In this document: positions 23,449 to 34,952 of the stretch, in pieces
How positions within the stretch are numbered: position 1 is the stretch's first letter
How the letters are laid out: each line of letters starts with the position of its first letter
DNA from: Isoetes taiwanensis
Taxonomy: Eukaryota > Streptophyta > Lycopodiopsida > Isoetales > Isoetaceae
Length of the DNA stretch: 64,000 nt
Direction of reading: 5' to 3'
Assembly: GCA_021234155.1 (NCBI GenBank)
Contig: JAJEKV010000093.1
Coordinates: 4,007,647 to 4,071,646, forward strand
Notes under the pieces: model-generated
The model's input: the letters and a program-made list of their open reading frames with translations, nothing else
Databases searched by the model: none
Told to the model about the DNA's origin: nothing
Program-made: the position numbers and the translations under genes

Positions 23449-24038
23449 TGTTGATCACGTGCCTCACAGTGCGGGACTATTCATCATCTGATGGACGAGT
23501 CAAGCTCAAGGATCCTGAGCCGAGCGCAATTCGGTCGTCCAAAGGCCCGATGAAGACCAGCGGTGAACCCGCCGGTCAAAGCACAGATGCGCTACCAAGA
23601 AAGCATGCCGCGACAAGTGATGACGAATCCTTTGCCAGCGTCGGCGCCAGCGTGATTCTAGGCACTTCAAGAGCCTTGCCCGGCATTCACTGCAAATCGG
23701 GCCTCCTTCCGGGGAGTCGACGCAGAGATCGGTCAGAGTGTCTATATTGGGCCAAAGGCCATTGTACTATATATATGAGTAGAGCTAGCACATGATTTTT
23801 AGATGAGTTTTGAGTCTTGTCTCCTTTTCGGTCTTCTCTCGATTCGCGAGAGCTCATGTATGTTCATCATTGATATCAAGGAAGCTTATCATTTTCCTCT
23901 CATTGTTCTCTTTTGTTACTTTTTCTTCTTCTTGTTCTCTTCTTGCAAATCCGTGACATAGTCCCCGTTCTCTGTTAGATCCAGGGTCCTCCACGGAGGA
24001 GGCTGTCTTGCGAGGGAGTTCGAACCAGACCCCAAACA
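23449..24038 (+). repeat. 5' LTR of the nested gypsy element (590 bp)
   Basis: Begins TGTTGATCACGTGCCTC and ends CCCCAAACA. It matches 33,535-34,132. The first 300 bp or so is CG-rich and differs between the two LTRs by many substitutions and indels; the second 300 bp, from gagtgtctatattggg on, is nearly identical. Confidence 0.93.
23768..23775 (+). promoter_or_regulatory. TATA box of the 5' LTR
   Basis: TATATATA in the context gtactatatatatgag, about 320 bp into the LTR and identical in the 3' LTR (33,863-33,870). It is the expected core promoter of the element; the start site is not determined. Confidence 0.6.
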
Positions 24039-24659
24039 ACATCATGCGTGCTTAGAGTGCGATTCGATTTTCCTTTCTTACGTAGCCATATGCGTCCGAA
24101 AAACCGCGCCCGAGAAGAACTTCTTTCCCCGGGCAGCGTCTCGCTTGGAAGCGCCATCGCCGAAGGAAGCTGTTCATGACATGTATGGATGCAGCTTATG
24201 ACATTGAGGAGGCCACATGGGTCTAGGGCTCGGTCGGTACCACCCACCCCTCGTGTCATGTCTCGTCCAAATTCTCGCCTCAAAGCGTGCAAACATTGCT
24301 CCGGCCTGTCTCCTCATCACTTTCTCGGGGAGCCCTATCCCAGGCTCAACACAGCTCAACCTTACTTTCCTTACCCCCGAACATGCCTTCATCCATTCGG
24401 TCTTACGGCCCATACGCCTCTGCCCTTCACAACCATCATCTCCTACTCTGGTGGGCGGGGATATCCACATGTCTCTTTTGCTCCTCCCAGGGCATTTCCC
24501 TTCCCTACATTTCCCACCACTCTTCCATTTACAACCTTACCGACCTCAAAACCAATGATCGGGCACCTCCGGTACCTCCCACCTCAGCCAACCCCTTCAG
24601 CGGGTCTTTAGGCACCATACCACCTCCAACTCCACCTCCAATATCCTCACTATCATGTT

Positions 24660-25508
24660 CTGTCGTCCCGGCACTTTTACCCACCGCGAGCGGATCTTGG
24701 TGCGGTTTCTCCAAGGACTTCCTCGACTATCAGGCTCATGGTGAATACTGGCGAAGACTTTGGAGCGACTATCGATCTTATCAATCACTTTCGATCAATG
24801 TTTCCTCAGGTAGGCGTGGCTCTTGGGAGCTCCTTTCATTCCACCGTCATGGTTTCCCGGAGGCTGTTCAACCTCAACCGCCAATCCATGGGTAGCGGTC
24901 AGGATCACAGTGCCATATCTGCCAAATATCAAGGCCACTTGGCGAATGGAGTGCAACTCCACCAATGGCCGCCTCATTGTAAAAGATGCAACATGTGCAA
25001 TCATGCCGCGGAAGAGTGCACTTTCGCACCCATCCTACACCTTTCGCCAACAAGATGGTTTTATCGAGTGCAAACCACACCTCGGCACCAATGCAATATC
25101 GGCGACCACCGCTGCGAGCGCCCAATCAATCAACTCTACAATAGGGAGCAACAAGCGGGGGACCCAACACCGTCCTCCTTTTTGATCCTTGGCTTCGGTG
25201 TTATCAGCATCACGAATGGGGTCATACCACCCGCGGCGTGTCTTCACGGCACAAATCGGACCACATGTTCAATTAGTCTCGCGGTCTTACCAGCTCACGG
25301 ATTGCTAATGGCAAACAAGGCGGCGTCTGTTCTTGGAAGCCACCTCGCGGCGCCCTCGGCAATCAATCGCTATCAACCAGCTCACGCAATCAACCTGGAT
25401 GGATCAACAAGCACGAGGGAAGAAATTTTTCGGGCTCTTAATCCTCGATCCGACCATCAAATTGGGTTGGTTTGGTTTCCACGCCGGACCAGGTGTCACG
25501 TCCCTTAA
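24660..25508 (+). pseudogene. Gag region with CCHC zinc knuckle (nested gypsy element)
   Basis: The longest open frame of the element (ATG 24,738 to 25,508, 256 codons) carries one exact CX2CX4HX4C knuckle at 24,978-25,019 (CKRCNMCNHAAEEC), the nucleocapsid RNA-binding motif of gag. The preceding capsid-like part is spread over more than one frame: a Trp/Tyr-rich block reading FSKDFLDYQAHGEYW just upstream sits in the frame of another open stretch (24,287-24,895). At least one frameshift therefore lies near 24,790-24,900. Residues after the knuckle are not recognisable as protease. Confidence 0.7.
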
Positions 25509-26039
25509 CCATTATTCCTAATGGCACGCCACCTTGCCTTTCTTTATGGACACCATACCTCATGAAGAAAAAAAAAAAGGTTCACTTTGCGCGACTTGGA
25601 GAAACTCATCGCATGTCATGCCTAAAGTTAGTCAAAGCATTTTGAACCTCATGCAAAAGGCTGCTGAAGGCCGCGTTGGCTAATGTTCATGCCACTACTC
25701 GAGCTCAACAAAAGACAAAGAAGCCCTCCCGTCTCAACCTCAAGCTCTCGGACATATCAAATATAGGCTAACAGGGTTGACCTACTCAAAAGAAGTTCTT
25801 TGCTTCATTACCACGCTCGGGCCACATTGGATCCGGCGAGATCCTTTTTCTCATGTGCCTCTGGAACTCCAAGAGGAACTAGCCAAAATCAAAATTCCTT
25901 TAAGTTTGGCCACAATTTTGAAACTACATCACTGCTCTCAGGACCGGTTACCACTCCCCATAGCTTTGTTTTGGTTGGGGCATTTGCTACCTCTACTCCC
26001 GCGGTACATACCCATGTTGGGCAATCAACAAGTCAATCA

Positions 26040-26300
26040 TGTTCAAATTGGCCCGGAGGTAAGCGGTCAATCTCATCGCGGATAAACTCCGCAAACAAAT
26101 GGGCATCAAACAACTCTATCATGCCCCATATGACATCAAATTGGCCAATGGCCATATCCACGAGACCTCAAAATCACCCTCTTCTTCACATCAACATTGG
26201 TGATCTCAGATTCCCCTTGAATTTGGTGTTTGGAAGGCTGGAAGATCCGGTGATTATGAAATGTTGGTGTGAGACCTTTTCTCCGCCGGGCCAAAGAGTA
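26040..26300 (+). pseudogene. Aspartic protease remnant (nested gypsy element)
   Basis: The frame around 26,055 reads AVNLIADKLRKQMGI, then YDIKLANGHIHE. This is the typical retropepsin order in which the catalytic D(S/G)G box is followed by A-x-NLI and a conserved A-x-G-x flap region. A stop (taa) falls where the catalytic box would end, so the enzyme is inactive. It precedes the RT by about 0.8 kb. Confidence 0.7.
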
Positions 26301-27059
26301 TCCATTCTTGGGCCCGCGGATCGATTAGTCATTACGGATGGTCACCTCAATGCCACCATGGACTTGGAAGCGAGGCAAAATCATTTCCGTCGACAATCTT
26401 GAACCCTCTCTCTCCAGAACCACAGGTCACGGGGCCCCGAATATCTATCAAGTTCGGGCTCCACCTATGGAGTCGCCTCTGTCATCCTACCCGAATATCT
26501 TTGATCCTTGGGGAGAAATGACTCTTGATCCGGGGACCCGGTGTGGCTGCTGCTTTGACCCTTACGGCTCCTTGCAATCGAATCCAGCGTGTTGATCACT
26601 TTTAGGATCTTTGAACCTCCTACTCCACAGCCAGATGTACCGGCTTTGTCATGAAGCAACCTGCAGCGATGGCCTTCGGCAACCTCTCTTTTTCACCATT
26701 GAGAGTGCCGCGCATCTGTTATGCTTCAACCTCTGCTCATATTGTCCGGGACCACGGAAGTTATTCCCCATATTGGACTCCCCGAGTTGAGGGTGTGGGC
26801 GTAGGCAACAATGGCTTTTGTCCGAATTGCTGCAAATCTTGGACACCCTATCGTATGAGGGTAGTCCGCGGCTCTTCAAAAAAGTTCAAACACATTTTTA
26901 AGCTTTTGGAACTCACGAGGATCTTGGGATCAACAAAACCTTGGGGAACTCACCATTCCTACCAAGTCGATGCGCGTCGATATAGCAGCGGCGATGTCGG
27001 CTCAACCCCAATTCACGGTGATGCGGCGTCAAAGGCGGATTGACAAACTCCCTTCTTTG

Positions 27060-27700
27060 CGGGTTTGATCTATGAGGTCAAACATTACGAATAAGGTGAG
27101 CCCCATCGTCATTGCACTCAAACACAATGGTAAGATCGGCGTTTGCGTGGACTCACAAAACTCAATCGAGGACCCGCGGGCGTGATCATTTTTCCACTTC
27201 CTTCACGGACCCGGGTTACGGAAGAGGTTCTTTGGACATGAGATGTACTCCTTCATGGATGGTTTTTACGGCTACAATCGGATATCAAAGAATCGATCAA
27301 CTCAAGACTACTTTCACAACCGGGTAGAGTACTTTTTGCCTACAAGGTGGTTCCTTTTGGATTATCAAACTCTCCATCCACGTTTCCAGCGTATCATACT
27401 CTCGGTTTTTCATGATTTTATGAAGGAAAATCCCTTCTTACAAATTTTTCAAGATGACTTCTACGCCTCTGGTTCCATGGCTGACCATTTGGATAAATTG
27501 GAACTTCGTCTTTTCGAAATGTGATGAGTCCGGCATTAGTCTCAATCCAAAATGCACCTTTTGTGTCACTTGGTGTTACGTTGGGACATGTGGTCGATAG
27601 CGGTATCACCACGGATCACGCCAAAATCATTTGTGTGCTCAAGGCTCAAGCACCAACCAATATCAAGGAAACCGCGCTCTTTCTTGGGTAAGAGTCAATT
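27060..27700 (+). pseudogene. Reverse transcriptase of the nested gypsy element
   Basis: RT blocks in order: IALKHNGKIGVCVDS at about 27,105 (matching the usual KKNGKIRVCVDFRDLN), MYSFMDGFYGYNRI at 27,243, FQRIILSVFHDFM near 27,390, then the catalytic box reading FQDDFYAS near 27,450 in place of the usual (V/L)DDF, ISLNPKC near 27,540 and TLGHVVD at 27,590. The Leu/Val before DD is replaced by Gln, and several frame changes occur. About 210 residues are recognisable, close to a full RT. Confidence 0.85.
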
Positions 27701-27799
27701 ATTACTCCACCTTCATTCGGCCTCGCGGCCATTGCAGATCCATTCATAAACTCACGGGTGATGAATCCACACAGGCTTGGAATTCCCGGTCGGATCTTT

Positions 27800-28250
27800 G
27801 CTTTCCAACGATTGAAGCTCTTTGCTTACTCGGGCCGGTTACGGTTCCTCCTCAATGGGACAAGCCCTTTCATGTTCATGTCGATGTCACCGGCATTTGC
27901 CATTGGGCTGTTCTTTCTCAAGAATATGATGCGCTGCGACAAACCAAGCCCGTCGCCCGGTAGGAAACTCAATTATTTGGCGCCAACTACTCTGCCCGCA
28001 GGCGAAGCCTTGGGTTTTAATTTTACTACGTCCAACGCTTCCGTCACTATCTTTTGGGCGGTCGAGATCAAATTCTTTATTGACCACCGAGGCACTTCTT
28101 TATTTGATCAACAAATCCAGCCCGCGGGCGCATTGCTTTCGTTGGGTCCTCCTTGCAAGAATTTGCACCTTTTGAAATTGTTCACAAAGGCGGCAAATCT
28201 CATGTTGTCGGATTATCTTTCACGCATCCACCGCCGGTGACCCCTCCCTT
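27800..28250 (+). pseudogene. RNase H of the nested gypsy element
   Basis: Recognisable blocks are FHVHVDVTG (catalytic Asp context, usually VxTDAS), LSQEYDALRQTKPVA, then FGANYSA, HYLLGG, and the end EIVHKGGKSHVV followed by LS, matching the usual GKxHVVADYLSR. They are spread over at least two frames. The domain sits directly between RT and integrase, as in all Ty3/gypsy elements. Confidence 0.8.
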
Positions 28251-28429
28251 GGAGTCTCGGGGCGCCTTTCACGGCGCTCAACTCTTTACGGTCCGCGGCA
28301 ACACCTCATTGGTTTCATGACTTTTGTGATTATCTCCTCCGCGAGCTCTTCCCACGGGGGCGCCCGCTCTCTCGATAGCGACAATCCGGAAGTCGACATC
28401 AATTTCTCGCGCCCAGTCAAGTGACTACA

Positions 28430-29570
28430 CCATGGTTGCGGGCCATCTTTACAAAAGGGTAAGGATACCATCCTTGGCCATTTGTGTTCTCCCTCATGAG
28501 GTCCCGGATATTGTTGAGAAGCCCATGAAGGGGCTGGTGGTGGTCATTTTCATGGTGACACCCACGGCGCATAAAATCCTTCTTCTTCGGTTATTTTTGG
28601 CCCAGCTCTTCAAAGGCCGCTCACGCCCATGCCCGCCGCGTGTGATGCTTGCCCGTGTGGGGGCGGCCCACGTGGCAGCTCTTCCCTTGGCGCGGTCCCC
28701 CCATGCATACTTCCCTTCACCAAATGGGGAATGGATTTTGTGGGACCCATCGATCCTCTGCTGCGGCACACGTGCAGCTACATTCTGGTTCTCAGCGACT
28801 CGCTGCCAAATGGGCTCTTCCTCTTCCGACAACAACTGCGGCAAAGCGGTAAAGGTCATCTATCAACAAATCATCCGCGCGATTGGCTGCCCCCCTGCGC
28901 TGGTCGGTGATCGTGGTGTCCATTTTATCAATCATACCATCAAGGAGGCGGGATTATCTCACGATACATCATCACAAGAGCACACCTTACTATCCTCAAG
29001 GGAATGGTTTGGCGAGAAAGCACCAACAAAACTCACGGTCACAATTCTCAAGAAAATTTTGTGGCCTTCACCATTTGATGGCAAACCAAGCTTCCCTCTT
29101 TGTTCTTTGGGCTTACAATACTTGTTTCAAAATAGCTCTGGTCACACTCCTTTCAAATTGGTTTATGGTCAAAGCTCTCATGCCTTTTGAGTACATTCTC
29201 CCAACTCTCCGTTTTCAATATCTTTGCCCATAATCCGCTTTCTTGCACTCAAAGAAAGGGTTTATCAATTGGAGCAGTTGGATGAACTTAGGCGGGATGC
29301 TTATATTAGGTGTTCTTCATGGACCAGCGGTTGCAAAAATCTTTACATGACAAGCGTTTGAAGACAAAACATTCAAGGAAGGAGATTTGGTTCTTCTTTA
29401 TGATTCTCGGTACAAAAATTTTCCGGGTAAGATTAAGTTTGATGGCTTGGCCCTTATCAAATTGTTCAAGTAGTTCAACCCGGTGTTTTCCGGTGCTGAG
29501 TTAGATGGAACTCCATTACCTACCGGTTAATGGCTTTAAGCCTCAAAACATTTCATACCCGCGAGAGTGA
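28430..29570 (+). pseudogene. Integrase of the nested gypsy element
   Basis: A zinc-binding region with degenerate His/Cys (TAHKILLLRLF near 28,565; CDACP-like Cys pair at about 28,640) leads into the core (KWGMDFVGPID at 28,725, a catalytic Asp; QIIRAIGCPPALVGDRGVHF at 28,865-28,925, the second Asp). The segment with STPYYPQGNGLA at about 28,985 follows, then PFKLVYGQ near 29,150 and a C-terminal barrel (GPYQIVQ, PVNGFKP at 29,450-29,540). ORF 28,432-29,190 covers much of it, but at least three frameshifts are needed for a full chain. Confidence 0.85.
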
Positions 29571-32500
29571 ACATCAACCAACCAAAATTTCGGGCAGAAC
29601 AAAACACAGCGGATAGTGACTAAACCCGGTGGCATATTTATATTATAGGTGGCATTTTTTACAAAATGTGGGGCGCGACCCACCCACTATTTCATATAAG
29701 CCTTTGCCCTATATACAAAAAGCGGGGCTCGAGCCCTATCTACTAAGTCCTAAGAAGAAAAACCCTCTACTCGGGGTTGGGAGAGAGGTGATCGCAGGAT
29801 GTGGTACGGTTGTGCTTTCGGGGTCCAGTAGCGGTCGCGGGAATCACCTCCATCCGTTGGTGTGGGGATCGGCATGCTTTCGACCATGCCGCACACCACC
29901 CAGATCCATAACAATGCCACGATTGTGGCACAGCCGAAGTCCGGACAATCCATTTTGCATGTAATCCACTCCGAGGCGGTTGGAAGGCATAGTGCATTTG
30001 TCATGCAAACCGGCGAAGCCGGACATCTTGGCCCATCGGGGTGTCTCCGCTTCAATCTCACGCTTCTCTTATATAGCCAGCAGAGGAACTCCCACATTCG
30101 GCGTGGACCAATCACAAAATTAAATAGCGTGGTTTGCAATGCAAGGCCGTTACTAAATGGGGAATCTTTTCTCCGTAGCATATCTAGCCATGGTACCTTG
30201 ACACCTTAGTTTTAATGATATCCCACCTTGAGTTGCCGGCATTAAATGCCATTCCTTCTTTTTCATACCGTCGCATTAATGTGTCCTTTGGCACACTGTC
30301 ACATCAGATCATTCTCTCCGCCTCATCTCTGGTTCATTGTTTCTCCCTTTGTTGTTAGGGGGACTTAGCCAAATTTTTTGCCTCTCAATCCCCTCCCCTT
30401 GGCATCTTTTAGACACACGGCACCATCAGCGGTTACTGGTTTAAGCCCCTCATGATACCCTTAGCCTCCATTTCGGCCCTAAACCTTTTAGTCTCTCTCT
30501 GGCCTTAGTCCTTAGGTCCTCCAGTTCTCGCTCTCGCCTTTGCATCATAGTTCTTTTACGAGCTCTTTGCCATGGCTGCCCCAAAATTTCCTACACTTCA
30601 AACTTACGCTCCCGGGGGAAACTCTCTTTTATAGTCAATATCCTTCTTCACGCCCACTTTCCGTGAAGCCCTTGTTGGCGAAATCGTGTGAAGTCGCGGA
30701 AGCGCCCGGAAGCTTTTCAATTTTCACAAATGGAACCCTACTCCAAATCGGACCGGTTGAACCGGTTCATCGCTCACATCGTCAAGCGGCCCAGAATGGA
30801 TACACTACACGGTGGTCGATGGCACCACCATTTCAGCGACCCGGCACCTAATTTACGAGGTATTCCATATCCCTTTGCAAACCCCTTGTTTATCTTGGTG
30901 CGCCCATACGGGATCTAGATGTCAGCGAGTTTGGTGCTCACGCTTATCATGCAAGCGTGCATGCAGCGACAAATATTGACAAGCCCCATGAAACCTTTTG
31001 TTAAGTTTTACGTGGCAAGTTCATGGGTATTCTATCAAGAACACCCATATCAATAAACCTTTCTATAATATAGTGGTCCTTTGCTACTCGCTCCAACCAC
31101 CACATTGATTGGCCCCAATTGTTGTTCTCTTGGTCTTCTCGAAGTTGGCCGTCTTGGGCTGCCACTTCCATCTCACGAAGTTTCCGGTGGGAGGCCATCT
31201 TCAAGCCATCATTAAGTCATTACTTTCCTCCCTCCCCTCCTCATTCTCATGCTTCCACTCCAGCGAGTCCTTTCATTCCCTTCCTCAAAATCAACCCGGT
31301 TGGCACTTCCATTCTTCTTACGGTCATGTCCGGCCTAACACCACGCATATCCTTTGTCTCCTCTTCCTCTCTGAAGCGAGGCCCTCCACTTCTCATCATA
31401 TCTCCCAAACATCACAAACCGCGGCAGCGTGAGGCCCCCTCCTGCACCCTCGCCGACTTTTGTATCAATATCGGCCGGGATGCTCAGGCTGCTTTATCTC
31501 AAGGATTCTGAGAATCCCGAAAGCTCTCATGCATGGGGTTCAAAAGCCCCTGGAGGCCTCCCGTAGCGATTCGCAGTGACCTTCAAACGCTACCCGCGCA
31601 AGTGAACTCACGGAGACCCGGCTTCCAAGACAAAGCACAAAGTCTTTTTACGGGCATTAGTGAAGATCTCAAGGCTGCCCAAATCCCGTTACTTTCGGTT
31701 TGCCCGTCCGGCCAATTCGCGGACCACCATTCAAAATTATTGGAGCGGTCAAGGCCACGAGGACTCTTTTTGGTTGCCAAAAGATAAAGATATTGCCAAA
31801 CTCAACCACGGCTGTATCTGAGACCTCTCGAATTACAACATTCAAACACAAGACCTTACATTTCGTTGGCTCAAATTGCCTCTTTGACCTCTCGGCTCAC
31901 ATCTCTCGAAGCGCGACTACGAGGAGGTTGAAGCGAAAATTCTTGATGGCCCATTTGAGTTAGTGCTTCGACTCAATGCTCCACGGGCAATCCTCCTCAC
32001 ATGTCACAACTTCTCGGCGCGAATTAAAGTGACCAATCCATATTCGTTAGAAAGGACAATAGGATCGTGACCTCGAACAGCAGCTACATCAAGCTATTAT
32101 TCTGGCGTGGGCTCGGACCAAACTTGGCCGGCTATGTTACCATAGCTAGCAACACACTTTTGTGACTTCCACTGTTCCTTCCGGTTATGCGGATTATGTG
32201 ATTGCCCGTCGCCACCTCTTTCTTACGGTGGCATGGGGGGGCTGATGGTCGATTGATGTTCCCCTGCGCACTGCAGATTTTCTTCGGATCTGGCCAGACC
32301 TCTCTGTTGAAGACAAAGGTTTATTCTGCGCCCTTTTAGTCTTTGATCTCATTCACTGTGACGATCCGGATATGATCACCTTCATAGTTGTTCACCAATG
32401 GCGTACATTGTTCATGATTTCTATCTGGCTGATACACAGGACAAATTCCGAGATGGGCCACATCAGAACTTTCAGGGTGATCCCACACTTCAATGGTTGC

Positions 32501-33534
32501 TTTTGGATAACAATCCCTATCTGGCTAATCATGATCAGACACACGCTCTTCATCAAAGTACATGCCCCTCGAGCTTGCTCATCATTTGCCTCTACGCAAG
32601 TCGAAGCGGCCTGTGAATAAGGAAGTATCTGGGACATCCCGAGATCTTCCCTTTGCACAAGTTTATATCGCGACACTGGCGGGATACAATCAATGCGAGC
32701 TCTCTCTGGATAGCAAAAGCAGTCCCCCACGGGTTGGGATAGCCCTCTGTAAATTCTCAGCTCCACCTTCATTTTGGGACCATTGGTGCAAAGCTCTAGA
32801 TCCGGCTCTTGTGCGAGAATTGGGAGGCGGGCTCGGCGGCCCGACGGCATGATCCCCTCTCCCTATGCTTCCACAGGTGTTCCTCCATGCCCCGGGTTCT
32901 TGACCTCGATTGGCGTCTCCCCTTTGGACCAAGGTCATGGATGGTCATCTTTGGATGGACTCCACCTCGGATCTCGAGCCGGATCTCGGGGTGGGATCCC
33001 GTTTGTTCGCCGCTCCAATTGGGAGGATGGTGCCACCCTTGATAACACTACCAATTGGATCTATATTCCCAATGGCGTGGTTGGCAGCGCCCTGCTGATG
33101 CCCCCATGGTCTTGACACCTTCTTGCGGAAATCACGACCACCTCACCCGATCCTTGATGCACCATCAAGCGGTTTTACGTGCTGCTCTCAAATGCATCTG
33201 GTCAGCTCTTTAAATGCGGCGTCCATCTTTCAGCATGTCGAATGCGGTCGGTGCCTTGGTCTCGGACACCTGCCTACTCATGGAGTGCCGGTTTGTTTCT
33301 TGAAGCCCATCGCGCCCTTGAAGGCATGAGTGCGCTCTCATTTTCTCATTGGCCGATCACGCCCTTGGGCTCAACACTCTCTTGCTCTTCAAATGCGCGC
33401 CCGGGATCTCATTAGCACCATAATGGTGCGGTCCTCACTCGTGAGGATCACTTTCAAGGCCCGATGGCTTCTGCGCCCTCGAAAACACTTCCTCCTTTTC
33501 TTCACTCGAGGTATTATTACCGTTTGGTGGGGAG
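29571..33534 (+). other. Unassigned 4-kb post-integrase region of the nested element
   Basis: GC-rich sequence with many overlapping open frames of 60-150 codons on both strands (for example 29,750-30,181 minus; 32,774-33,115 plus), none recognised. A TATA-less ATG in a fair context occurs at 30,571. Athila- and Tat-type gypsy elements can carry extra sense or antisense frames here, so this may be the decayed equivalent. The high CpG content alone would favour spurious open frames. The last bases before 33,535 form the polypurine tract. Confidence 0.5.
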
Positions 33535-34132
33535 TGTTAGTCACATGCCTCTGATACGGGGACTATTCATACATCTGACGGACGAGGTCAAGCTCAAGGA
33601 TCCTGAGGCGAGCGCCGCGATGTCCAAGGCCAAGGCCCGAAGACCAAAGCGGCCGAGACCCACCTTGATCAAAGCACGCGATGCGCGCTGCCAAGAAAAA
33701 GCGCCCATGCAAGTGATGACCGATCGCCATGGCCAGCGTCGGGCGCATGATTCTAGGCACTTCAGAGGCACCGCCAAGATTCCTCAAAATCGGGCCTCCT
33801 TCCGGGAGCTAAACGCCGAGATCGATCCCAGAGTGTCTATATTGGGCCAAAGGCCATTGTACTATATATATGAGTAGAGCTAGCACATGATTTTTTAGAT
33901 GAGTTTTGAGTCTTGTCTCCTTTTCGCCTTCTCTCGATTCATGAGAGCTCATGTATGTTCATCATTGATATCAAGGAAGCTTATCATTTTCCTCTCATTG
34001 TTCTCTTTTGTTCTGTTTTCTTCTTCTTGTTCTCTTCTTGCAAACCCACGTGACATAGTCCCCCTGTTCTCTGTTAGATCCAAGGGTCCTCACAAAGGTC
34101 GTCTTGCGAGTTCCCGAACCCGACCCCAAACA
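33535..34132 (+). repeat. 3' LTR of the nested gypsy element (598 bp)
   Basis: Begins TGTTAGTCACATGCCTC directly after the purine run ggtggggag and ends CCCCAAACA. It is the partner of 23,449-24,038. TATA box TATATATA at 33,863-33,870. Confidence 0.93.
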
Positions 34133-34952
34133 TATTGGCAAGAACATGTTGCCTTAGCTTTGTTCGATTAAGAAGCACTTAGAATTTGTAGGTAGGTTTA
34201 CTTTGATTTATTTGAATATTGTATCAAAAAGGTAAAAGGAAAAAATAAGAAGAAAAAGAAGAAAAAGAGGAATAAAGAAAAAGACAAAAAACAATGTAGT
34301 AGTTTGGTGTTAAGTTTTTGGTTTTCACATTTTAAGCTTTGAACCTGATTAATCTTTTTTTTTAGTTCATCCCGGTGTTGCAAAAGCAAAAGTATGTGCG
34401 TGTTCGATCGAGTTGAGATTCAAATCAAGTGCTAACATTGTCACGACTATGGATTCCATGCAGAAGCATCCGGATTTTACAATCATCCATCTCATCTTTC
34501 ATTCATTACACTACACTACACACCATCACCCATAGTTGCCCATTCCCTCCACAACAACAACTTATTTGAGCTAACAGATTTTATTTCCACGTGCAGGTGC
34601 ATCCTAATACATGCATTCCACACTCATCCGCTCATGAGTTGTCCTAACTCCACATAAGACAATCCACATTTCCACAAAATCCACAAAAATGCTATCATAT
34701 ATGTCCATCCAGTTTCACATTTTGCTAATGAGTCCATGTGTCATGCGGGTTCATCTGAAAACCACCTCCATGTTCATATTCATGCCATACTGAACACTGT
34801 CACTACCATTTTTTTTTTCCTTCAAATCCATTGCAGGTTCATTGAATTGCCAAACACATCTTCACATTGGCAATGAGCTGGAGTCCTATTATGATTATCA
34901 AGCGGCGGAAAAGGGCACGGGAGACCAGCCTATTCTTTTAGTTTATATAATG
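34133..34952 (+). mobile_element. Continuation of the interrupted older gypsy element
   Basis: Directly after the duplicated TATTG the old integrase frame continues for about ten codons (WQEHVALALFD) to a stop at 34,171, completing the tail broken at 23,448. The remainder is non-coding, with a purine-rich tract at 34,234-34,290 (aag/aaaaag units). No LTR boundary could be fixed before the 1.2-kb repeat begins. Confidence 0.65.

Larger units (their letters stand above)
23449..34132 (+). mobile_element. Complete-length Ty3/gypsy retrotransposon nested in the older element
   Basis: A 10.7-kb element bounded by LTRs 23,449-24,038 and 33,535-34,132 and flanked by the 5-bp duplication TATTG. The gene order gag (zinc knuckle at 24,978-25,019), protease, RT, RNase H, integrase is plain from motifs, all on the plus strand. 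About 4 kb of unassigned sequence lies between the integrase end (about 29,570) and the 3' LTR. A purine run ggtggggag directly precedes the 3' LTR and serves as the polypurine tract. Its base composition is richer in GC and CpG than its surroundings. Reading frames are broken by numerous small indels despite near-identical AT-rich parts of the LTRs, so the copy is probably fairly young. The RT/RNase H wording (FQDDF, VVGLS or DYLSR-type end) suits the Athila/Tat side of Ty3/gypsy. Confidence 0.93.

Noticed and set aside
29750..30181. 143-codon minus-strand frame after the integrase as a transposon accessory gene
   Set aside because: No recognisable domain, and equal or longer frames overlap it on the other strand in this CpG-rich stretch.
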